12,162 nt of DNA from DAOOVD01 sp035369845. GTDB taxonomy: Bacteria > Bacillota > Desulfotomaculia > Desulfotomaculales > Pelotomaculaceae. Under the pieces are notes generated by a model, which saw only the letters and a list, made by a program, of their open reading frames with translations, did no database searches and had not been told where the DNA came from. The stretch lies in the NCBI GenBank assembly GCA_035369845.1, contig DAOOVD010000063.1:1-12162 (forward strand), given 5' to 3'. Shown in pieces: positions 7,054 to 12,162 of this stretch (within the stretch, counting starts at the first letter, position 1; each line of letters opens with the position of its first letter). The translations under genes were made by a program, and so were the position numbers.

Positions 7054-7230
7054 TTAACTCACTCTCCTTTTCAGAAACTTTCTGATCGCCTGCTTTACCT
7101 CGGAGATGGACAGCTCTTCGGCATCATTGTCGTGCAGCGCTCCCGCGACAACTTCCGGCATTACGTCAAAGATAGCTCTTGCATTGCTAATGAGTTCATT
7201 CCGAGAGTATTTTTCTTCCTGGTCGCCCAA
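7054..7230 (-). CDS. YqzN/YkzM-like small protein before the sheath gene
   Basis: A 58-residue protein. Helical segments SRNELISNARAIFDVM and ISEVKQAIRKFLKRRV flank a loop (ALHDNDAEEL). This resembles the small YqzN/YkzM domain proteins that precede the tail sheath gene in PBSX and skin-type elements; their role is not known to me. The start is taken as TTG at 7230. A perfect GGAGGTGAT at 7235-7243 lies 4 bases before it, and the GTG that would extend the frame falls inside that binding site, so it is not credible. Only one base separates it from the stop of the previous gene. The TAA is directly followed by the TTG of the sheath gene. Confidence 0.65.
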   Translation of the reverse strand: MGDQEEKYSRNELISNARAIFDVMPEVVAGALHDNDAEELSISEVKQAIRKFLKRRVS

Positions 7231-7231
7231 A

Positions 7232-8083
7232 CTAATCACCTCCGTTTAAAGTTCCCCTGCCGTATGTTTCCATAAGCAAGGGGACTTCTGCTGCCGGCCG
7301 GTTGGTCAGCCGGCTCAGGATCACTGATACCTGCCCAGCGGTCAGAGCGTCGGCCCGGTAATCCACCGCCGGGTTGTTTACGGTCAAATACCGCTTATTT
7401 GCCGTATCTAAAGGCAACTTGATGGCATTGCCCAGCTCCTGGATCACAGTTAAGGCTCCGGTTATTTGCTCATTCGGCGTGCTCCCAAGGACATGCCCAA
7501 TAAACCTCTTTCGCACCTCGAACATCGCCCGGGCCTTCTCCTGGACCTCCACACCGGCCAGGCGCCACATTACTGCCGGTCGCCTGTATCCCAGGGGCCA
7601 GGCGTTGCGGTACACCGTCCAGGCCGTCCCCAGGATGGTCTCCGTCCAGTCAGCCAGGGCCTCCAGCCAGGGATCGTTTGCCACCGTTTCCGGCACCGCC
7701 ACCGGTTGCAGGGCCAGCACGGCAAATCTGAGTCCCCGAGTGATGGCATCCCAGTCTTCGTCCACGAAGTCTTGCCCTACAGTGCCCAGGTACTGGCAGG
7801 TAAAGACTTCGCCGGTGGCAGCATCAGTCAGAATCTGTTTGTCGAGGGCCGCCACCACTTTGACCGCCAGGTCGTCAACCTTCTGGAAAGTGGTCCGGGC
7901 AACGTAAGGCCAGACTTCAATAATACGCCGGAAGCCGGTCCAGGGCGTGTCCTCGATTTCAACCCCCTGGCGTACCACCAGGTAAGGTGGCTTCGTCCCC
8001 GCTCTCGCCGCTTGGGGCTCGTAAACCTTTCCCTGAACCTCTGGCACACTGTCGATGAGTTTTTGGCAGATTGCCTCTCTCAT
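7232..8083 (-). CDS. Long tail-terminator-like protein with two similar halves (putative)
   Basis: A 283-residue protein where other phages carry a tail terminator of about 110-150 residues. Residues 1-125 fit that family: a starting helix (REAICQKLIDSV), a PPYLVVRQ strand, TPWTGFRRIIEVWPYV, a helix containing KVDDLAVKVVAAL, and a closing beta hairpin ending in FAVLALQP. A short linker leads to a second half (about 140-283) with the same order: YRNAWPLGYRRPAVMWRL, then MFEVRKRFIGHVLG, then a helix with ALTVIQELGNAI, then strands. I infer a duplication or fusion of two terminator-like domains. The ATG at 8083 is preferred: it forms ATGA with the previous stop and has GGTGG upstream, whereas the TTG at 8098 lies well inside the preceding gene. 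Confidence 0.58.
   Translation of the reverse strand: MREAICQKLIDSVPEVQGKVYEPQAARAGTKPPYLVVRQGVEIEDTPWTGFRRIIEVWPYVARTTFQKVDDLAVKVVAALDKQILTDAATGEVFTCQYLGTVGQDFVDEDWDAITRGLRFAVLALQPVAVPETVANDPWLEALADWTETILGTAWTVYRNAWPLGYRRPAVMWRLAGVEVQEKARAMFEVRKRFIGHVLGSTPNEQITGALTVIQELGNAIKLPLDTANKRYLTVNNPAVDYRADALTAGQVSVILSRLTNRPAAEVPLLMETYGRGTLNGGD
7235..7243 (-). promoter_or_regulatory. Ribosome binding site overlapping the previous gene's stop
   Basis: GGAGGTGAT spans the last two codons and the first base of the TAG of the terminator-like gene. It lies 4 bases from the TTG at 7230. Translation of the small gene is therefore tied to termination of the one before it. Confidence 0.75.
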
Positions 8084-8406
8084 ACCGACCGCCACCAATC
8101 CAATATTTCGTCCCGGAGCTTACCCTTATATTGGTCCGCCGTCGGCCGGACTATTGCATAATTGCCGCCGTGGGCCAGTTCCAGGAAAACCCCATACTCC
8201 ACGCCATGCGAAAGGTAAAAGGTAAACCTATCCTGTCCTATCTCCACTCCGGCATGAAGCCCATTCCTGGCATTCCCAGTGCGGTCCATCCAGGGAGCAT
8301 ATTCCTTCATATAGCCTTCAGCATGCCCGGCCAGGTTCTGCATCAGCATGACCATGCCGGCGATCTTACGGTCGATGTATTCCCGGGCGCCGTCACCGAA
8401 AGCCAT
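8080..8406 (-). CDS. HK97 gp10-like tail completion/neck protein, YqbI-like
   Basis: A 108-residue protein with the typical gp10 pattern. An N-terminal helix (AREYIDRKIAGMVMLMQNL) precedes APWMDRTGNARNGL, the strand FTFYLSHGVEYGVFLELAHGG, and YAIVRPTADQYKGKL near the end. In this family the 'W.DRTG.AR..L', 'h.v.Yg.fLE' and 'yaI..Pt' segments are characteristic. Such proteins sit at the head-tail junction and help tail completion or joining. The ATG follows the TAG of the preceding gene with no gap, using an AAGGGTGA binding site inside that gene. The end overlaps the next start as ATGA. Confidence 0.82.
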   Translation of the reverse strand: MAFGDGAREYIDRKIAGMVMLMQNLAGHAEGYMKEYAPWMDRTGNARNGLHAGVEIGQDRFTFYLSHGVEYGVFLELAHGGNYAIVRPTADQYKGKLRDEILDWWRSV

Positions 8407-8790
8407 CTAGCTCACCCTTTCAAGGTCGGCCTGATATCCGACTATCTGCCCCTGCACCTTCTGGGGATACACCGCCACTACCACGAAATGTCCCAGGCCG
8501 GGTACATCGAACTCATCTTTAACGTTCGGCCCGGCCCGAAGGTCGGCCTGGTAGTCGGCCAGTAGACCCCAGCTTTTATCCACCTGCTTGGTCCCGGCCA
8601 GAGTGTTTATATCCTGCGGAATACCGCTTCGCTGCTGAAATATCCGCACCGTAAACGGTCCGCACTGGCTGGCCACCTCGTCGAAGCAACCGCCCATATC
8701 TACTTTCTCGGTGCGCTGGACGGTTATCTGGACCGGGTTTTCCGCTATTGCCCGGGCATGGGCCGCCCGGAGGGCGTCGGCCGCCGTCAT
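8407..8790 (-). CDS. Head closure/neck protein, YqbH-like (putative)
   Basis: A 127-residue beta-rich protein. After an alanine-rich N-terminal helix come the strand VQITVQRTE and the segment GPFTVRIFQQRS. The C-terminal half contains DEFDVPGLGHFVVVAVYP and the strand QIVGYQADLERV. This is the pattern of small head-closure or stopper proteins, in which a GxF-type strand pair forms part of a beta barrel that plugs the connector. The place between a connector and an HK97 gp10-like gene agrees. The start overlaps the previous stop (ATGA) and has GGTGAT just upstream. The stop is TAG, directly followed by the ATG of the next gene. Confidence 0.62.
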   Translation of the reverse strand: MTAADALRAAHARAIAENPVQITVQRTEKVDMGGCFDEVASQCGPFTVRIFQQRSGIPQDINTLAGTKQVDKSWGLLADYQADLRAGPNVKDEFDVPGLGHFVVVAVYPQKVQGQIVGYQADLERVS

Positions 8791-9155
8791 ACAGTATCAC
8801 CGATCCCTAGCACGTCTGGGGCATCAAATGCCAGCAGGCGAGAGCCCTTGCCCGGCACCATATCCCGGTACATCTTGGCCATAGCCAAGCAGTGATCGCG
8901 GTAGTCTTTGATACTCACAAACTTAAGCTTCTCATTCCCTGCCTGGCTTTCCTCAAGGCCTCCCCTCTCGCTCATCGCACGGGCCGCCTTCCTGGTCCAG
9001 CCATTAGCCGCGGCCTCATTGATGTCGCTGGCTGCCGTCAGCAGGGCGTCAATCTGGGTGTCGGTAAACCGGGTATCAGCCTCAGTCCCGCCGGGAGGAA
9101 TAACTTCGTCAATCAGTTCTCTCAGTTCCGCTCTCAATTCCGGTGTCGGCGTCAT
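8787..9155 (-). CDS. Head-tail connector, YqbG-like (putative)
   Basis: A 122-residue helical protein in the neck block. The N-terminal LRAELRELIDEV, DTRFTDTQIDALL and DINEAAANGWTRKAARAM match the pattern of gp6-like connectors, whose helices pack below the portal ring (first helix, a 'Tdt.id.ll..A' helix, then a helix carrying Trp). In the PBSX/skin order this is the YqbG position. I prefer the ATG at 9155 over the GTG at 9164, because a GGTGA lies 5 bases before the ATG while the GTG has its Shine-Dalgarno-like bases directly against it. The gene overlaps the preceding one by 47 bases and ends in an ATGA overlap with the next gene. Confidence 0.68.
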   Translation of the reverse strand: MTPTPELRAELRELIDEVIPPGGTEADTRFTDTQIDALLTAASDINEAAANGWTRKAARAMSERGGLEESQAGNEKLKFVSIKDYRDHCLAMAKMYRDMVPGKGSRLLAFDAPDVLGIGDTV

Positions 9156-9504
9156 CTGCCTCACCCGCCTTTAGTTCTTCCATCCGCTCTTCTATAACCT
9201 TAATTGCCGTTTTGCGCCCCGGACCATCCACTTCTAGTCGGAGTAAAGCTTCCAGTGTAGCGATATCCGTTATACCGGCTATGTGCTGTTTCAGCTCGGC
9301 TACGGTCATGGTTTCCTGCTCGCTGGCCTGTTCCGGCTCTATCCCCTCTTTGGGTTCGTACCGGGCACATTCGTGCTCGGCTTGGGCCGCATCCCCCAGC
9401 CACCGCCTGGCCTTCAATTCAGGATGGCAGCGGATGGCCGGTAAATTGGGAAAATCAGCACCTGGAATCCACGGAAACCAGGCGCAATCGATACATCTAG
9501 CCAT
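9109..9504 (-). CDS. Small four-cysteine protein with C-terminal helical domain, YqbF position
   Basis: A 131-residue protein directly after the major capsid gene. Residues 1-50 hold four cysteines (4, 7, 26, 46) with H27 and H44 nearby, and the CxxC pair suggests a bound zinc. Residues 67-112 form a predicted helical unit (TVAELKQHIAGI, then TLEALLRLE, then RKTAIKVIEERMEEL). That unit resembles the helix-extension-helix-like segments seen in small head-joining proteins such as YqbF of the skin element. Residues 113-131 are an acidic, low-complexity tail. A GCGGTGA-type binding site lies 6 bases before the ATG. The end overlaps the next gene by 47 bases. The function is unknown; the position suggests a head assembly accessory role. 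Confidence 0.6.
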   Translation of the reverse strand: MARCIDCAWFPWIPGADFPNLPAIRCHPELKARRWLGDAAQAEHECARYEPKEGIEPEQASEQETMTVAELKQHIAGITDIATLEALLRLEVDGPGRKTAIKVIEERMEELKAGEADDADTGIESGTERTD

Positions 9505-9517
9505 TCAAGTCACCGCC

Positions 9518-10561
9518 TTATGGCAACGTCAATTCCTCGACAGCGTTTGCCGGCGAAGCGACCACACCGCGCCGCGCCCGGGCTACGATCTGCTGCTCCA
9601 CCAGCCGGGTCAGGTCGGCGCCGGCGGCGTCTACCCGCAGATCGTGCTTCACGAGCTCGCGGTAATACTTCTGGCCCTCAATAAGATAGGCCTTGCCCGG
9701 GTCCACGCCGGCGTATTCATAGGTCTTTTCGCCAACCGTAATACTCCAACCGTCGTAAAAGATCAGGGTGTCGAGCTGGCTGATAGCCGGGTAAACGGTG
9801 CCGCCGATCTGCAACCGCTGCAGGCATTCCTCGATGTCCCATCGCTTGGAGCTGTGGGCCAGGAGGATATTGGGCCGCCTTGGTGCCCGGGTATCGGTAT
9901 TCTTATCCTGGCTCGCGTGGATCAGGCCGGCCTTGATGGTGTTGCGAAGCTTCTCCAGGTAAGTCGTACCTTCCGTAGACGCTGCCGTTTTGTTTTTAGC
10001 CGCATAGTTGAAGCTGATAATCGGATTCAGGTGGATATGGTTCAACAGAGCATTGTATGCCTCGCCGATAGCCCGGTCCAGTTCCGCCCGTTCCCAGGTC
10101 TTGTCATAGAGGACCATGTCCTCGGTCCATTCGAAGCCCGCGGCGTAGGTTATGATGGGCACCGTATCCTTGGCCCCGATCTTCCGGGTGCCAAACTTGA
10201 CTTCTTCCAACTCCATGTGCTGCAGGAATACCACCTGGGCGCCGATGAAAGGCCAAATATCAACATACTCGGTAAAGTTTGCGTCCTCTATCCGGCGGTA
10301 AATAGGTCCATAGAGTAGAGGCACGGCTTCCCGGCCCAGTTCCAGGTTGATGATGCTGTTCTGGACGATCTGGTCCAGGCCATCAGGGGTGGTGATCATC
10401 TCACCAAGGGGCCTGGTCAGCTCGAATACTTCCATCTCGCCGTTGACAATCCGCTTCTTAACCGTCTTCATCTCACCTTTAGGAGAGATGTAAGGGATCT
10501 CCTGCTCAATTGTCTGCTTACGGCGTTCTTCCTTCAGGGTTTCAATGCTGATGATCTTCAA
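9518..10561 (-). CDS. Major capsid protein (HK97 fold, inferred)
   Basis: A 347-residue protein that would form the icosahedral shell. It follows the decoration protein and ends in a stretch (QQIVARARRG, then a short acidic tail) typical of major capsid proteins of this size. Residues 60-340 form the body, with IWPFIGAQVVFL, GTRKIGAK and a C-terminal domain containing DPGKAYLIEGQKYY. The first 55 residues are charged, with three Gly-Glu-Met motifs exactly 12 residues apart (glycines 29, 41, 53). The third reads Leu-Gly-Glu-Met and is a plausible maturation cut site, leaving about 293 residues. The start is TTG: no ATG occurs in frame before Met31, and a perfect GGAGGTGA lies at 10568-10575, 6 bases upstream. 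Family assignment rests on size, position and overall look. Confidence 0.8.
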   Translation of the reverse strand: MKIISIETLKEERRKQTIEQEIPYISPKGEMKTVKKRIVNGEMEVFELTRPLGEMITTPDGLDQIVQNSIINLELGREAVPLLYGPIYRRIEDANFTEYVDIWPFIGAQVVFLQHMELEEVKFGTRKIGAKDTVPIITYAAGFEWTEDMVLYDKTWERAELDRAIGEAYNALLNHIHLNPIISFNYAAKNKTAASTEGTTYLEKLRNTIKAGLIHASQDKNTDTRAPRRPNILLAHSSKRWDIEECLQRLQIGGTVYPAISQLDTLIFYDGWSITVGEKTYEYAGVDPGKAYLIEGQKYYRELVKHDLRVDAAGADLTRLVEQQIVARARRGVVASPANAVEELTLP

Positions 10562-10567
10562 TTTGTT

Positions 10568-10575
10568 TCACCTCC
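10568..10575 (-). promoter_or_regulatory. Ribosome binding site fixing the TTG start of the capsid gene
   Basis: GGAGGTGA reads on the minus strand 6 bases before the TTG at 10561. Nothing else in the 30 bases around it could be an in-frame start, so this site decides the start codon of the major capsid gene. Confidence 0.85.
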
Positions 10576-10576
10576 A

Positions 10577-10960
10577 TTAAGCATGCGCCTGGACCTGCGG
10601 TCCGAGCAAGAACCAGATAACGTTGTTGGCATCCTTGGCCTGGGTCACCCGACCAACCGGCCGGTTCTGAGGGTTGCCGCTTGCGTCGTTGTTCGGCTGA
10701 GTAGTCAGCAACTTGGTAGTATCGTTCCAGTACACCTTATCGCCCTTGTTAAAAGCATCAGCCGTGGTAATCTGGCTGGTTTCATACTCTGCTTCCTCGA
10801 TATTCAGGACTGCTTCCGCAGTTTCCCCGGCGCCGGTAGTTACACCCCGGACCGCCATGCCGAAAAAGCCGTCCAGCAGATAGAACTTCCCCTGCTCAAT
10901 CGTGGTGCTCTGTAGCACCGTAACCTTTACCGACTTGCCGTCAGAAATCTTCCGTCCCAT
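10577..10960 (-). CDS. Capsid decoration/cement protein, DUF2190 family
   Basis: A 127-residue protein between the protease/scaffold and the major capsid protein, the normal place for a DUF2190 capsid cement protein. Visible family features are the N-terminal segment of short beta strands, the GDKVYW motif near residue 73 followed by DTTKLLTT, the RPVGRVTQAKDA stretch near residue 100, and the closing VIWFLLGP strand. Members bind the outside of the capsid and stabilise it after expansion. The ATG has a strong GGAGGTGA binding site at 10966-10973, 5 bases away and just after the TAA of the preceding gene. No cleavage-like Gly-Glu-Met motif is present, unlike in its two neighbours. Confidence 0.82.
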   Translation of the reverse strand: MGRKISDGKSVKVTVLQSTTIEQGKFYLLDGFFGMAVRGVTTGAGETAEAVLNIEEAEYETSQITTADAFNKGDKVYWNDTTKLLTTQPNNDASGNPQNRPVGRVTQAKDANNVIWFLLGPQVQAHA

Positions 10961-10975
10961 TTAATTCACCTCCGG

Positions 10976-12157
10976 TTAAATTGCGACCCGCTTGACGCGG
11001 AGCCCGCTCGCATTATCCTGCCGCCCGGCCTTCGGGCTGATCGTGATATCCTTGAACACGCCGGCCAGGGCTTTCTTGACATCTTCGGCCTCCAGCATTT
11101 CACCAACAGCCTTCTTGATGGCCGCCTCATCGGCGTTCGCAGGCACCTGGAGCATCCGCTTGACCAGCGGCCGGGCCGCCTCGGCAACAACCATCTCGCC
11201 GATTACCTTGTCTACCAGCTTCTCATGCTCGGCCATGGCCGCCTTTTGCTGGGCTTCCCGGGCTGCCTTTACGGCGCCCACCAGGTCGGTCAGCTTGACG
11301 TCCTGTCCCAGGCCGAACACTTGAGCCATCTCACCCACGGCCTTGACCATCTCCTGCAGCTGGCTCCAGCGCTCGGTACTGATCTCCCCGGCAACCTTGT
11401 CCAGTTCCCATCCAAGCTCTTTGGCTAGGGTCTTCACATCCCAGCCCATTTCGCCAATTATCTGCCCGGGCTTAACCCCGAGCTTGCGAAGTTCCGCCAA
11501 TAGTTCCGCCAGTGTCATCTGTTTACCACCTCCATTGATTTTTCCGGGGTCAACGGCCCCGACGATACTATCCATTTCTCCGACCGCCACAATCCGAGTA
11601 GGCATACCCGCCCGGTCCAGGGGCGTCCAGTCTATAGACAAAAGCTGATAATCCACCACCTGGGTTTCTCCGCCAGCCTGCCTCAGCGTCGGTATCCCGA
11701 AGATACTTACCTGGTTAACCCTGTTTGCCCTGATCCACCGTTTGAGATCCTTCGCGGCGGCATCCACCACGCCCCTGATATAGGCCTTGCCGTCGTGCCA
11801 GAGAGCCCCGACCCAGTGGGTCACAGGCATCGGGAACTCATGATCAACCTTGTCCGGGTCCTGGTGGCCCAGGAAACCGGTTGCTGTCTTTGCGGCCACC
11901 TCGCCGGCGATCTTCTTGATAGTTTCGGGGAGATAGTTCCAGCCCCGCTTGCTCCTGCCGGCGGGGATCTCCACCACTACCTCCAGGGGGTCTTCGTCTC
12001 CGGCCTTGAGGGCCGCCAGGTTTACCCCGGGAGCCAGGGGGATGTCTTCCGGCCGCATTTCACCTGTAACATTGGCCGCCAGCCGGATTATCTCGCCGGC
12101 CGCCTGGGATAGACTTTCCGGCGGCTCCAGACCTTCTATTTCCCGATAATGCCGCAT
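10976..12157 (-). CDS. Prohead protease with C-terminal scaffold region (putative)
   Basis: This 393-residue protein lies directly before the decoration and major capsid genes, the usual place of a capsid maturation protease and its scaffold. Residues 1-200 look like a compact beta-rich domain. A conserved-looking histidine (GHQD, H98) and a serine (VSIFG, S151) are candidates for a serine-protease pair of the kind used by prohead proteases. Residues 210-360 are helical, rich in Ala, Lys and Glu, and typical of a scaffold or core. The motif Gly-Glu followed by Met, Ile or Val occurs nine times (glycines at 21, 32, 85, 193, 235, 257, 275, 320, 352), mostly in the scaffold half. The ATG overlaps a TGA in another frame (TGATG), suggesting coupling to an upstream gene outside the window. 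The frame stays open to the window edge, so the start is not fully certain. Protease function is inferred from position and motifs. Confidence 0.62.
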   Translation of the reverse strand: MRHYREIEGLEPPESLSQAAGEIIRLAANVTGEMRPEDIPLAPGVNLAALKAGDEDPLEVVVEIPAGRSKRGWNYLPETIKKIAGEVAAKTATGFLGHQDPDKVDHEFPMPVTHWVGALWHDGKAYIRGVVDAAAKDLKRWIRANRVNQVSIFGIPTLRQAGGETQVVDYQLLSIDWTPLDRAGMPTRIVAVGEMDSIVGAVDPGKINGGGKQMTLAELLAELRKLGVKPGQIIGEMGWDVKTLAKELGWELDKVAGEISTERWSQLQEMVKAVGEMAQVFGLGQDVKLTDLVGAVKAAREAQQKAAMAEHEKLVDKVIGEMVVAEAARPLVKRMLQVPANADEAAIKKAVGEMLEAEDVKKALAGVFKDITISPKAGRQDNASGLRVKRVAI

Positions 12158-12162
12158 CAGGT

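Noticed and set aside
9143..10318. 391-codon open frame on the plus strand opposite the capsid and cysteine genes
   Set aside because: It is the mirror of well-supported minus-strand genes, its product looks compositionally random, and it has no binding site in context. Long antisense frames are expected in sequence with this codon bias.
1..12162. CRISPR arrays, tRNA genes, integrase or attachment sites
   Set aside because: No regularly spaced direct repeats, no cloverleaf-like sequence and no recombinase-like protein were seen in reading both strands.

Overview
The window is the middle of a structural module from a contractile-tailed (myovirus-type) prophage or a related phage-derived particle. 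All phage genes but one lie on the minus strand, so the operon reads from high to low coordinates. Its order (protease/scaffold, capsid decoration, major capsid, four or five neck and connector genes, tail sheath, tail tube, frameshifted tail chaperone, tape measure, LysM baseplate protein, tail hub, DUF2577 protein) follows the B. subtilis PBSX (xkd) and skin-element (yqb) layout. Strong GGAGGTGA-type ribosome binding sites, frequent TTG and GTG starts and protein similarity recalled from memory point to a Firmicutes host. The moderately high GC suggests a clostridial (Peptococcaceae or Moorella-like) host rather than Bacillus, but this host call is an inference.

Head genes (12157 to about 9100): a protease/scaffold protein with many Gly-Glu-hydrophobic motifs, a DUF2190 decoration protein, the major capsid protein, and a small four-cysteine protein. 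Neck genes (9155 to 7054): a connector, a head-closure protein, an HK97 gp10-like protein, an unusually long two-part tail-terminator candidate, and a 58-residue YqzN/YkzM-like protein. Tail genes (7053 to 32): sheath, tube, chaperone, tape measure, a small membrane protein, and three baseplate or hub proteins. Genes are packed with ATGA or TAATTG junctions or with binding sites overlapping the previous stop, which indicates one translationally coupled operon. No promoter, terminator, integrase, lysis gene or RNA gene was found.

The best-supported non-obvious element is a programmed -1 ribosomal frameshift at the end of the tail chaperone gene. An A AAA AAC slippery heptamer sits directly before the stop. 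Eight bases later a three-segment stem of about 22 pairs begins, and a 53-codon -1 extension follows. It makes a 134-residue and a 187-residue product, as in many tailed phages.

Two AT-rich genes break the pattern: a plus-strand gene of 80 codons between the chaperone and the tape measure, and a three-membrane-segment gene between the tape measure and the LysM gene. Both look like later insertions (moron-type cargo). A second notable pattern is a recurring Gly-Glu-Met motif shared by the protease/scaffold and the first 55 residues of the major capsid protein, a candidate prohead-maturation cleavage signal.
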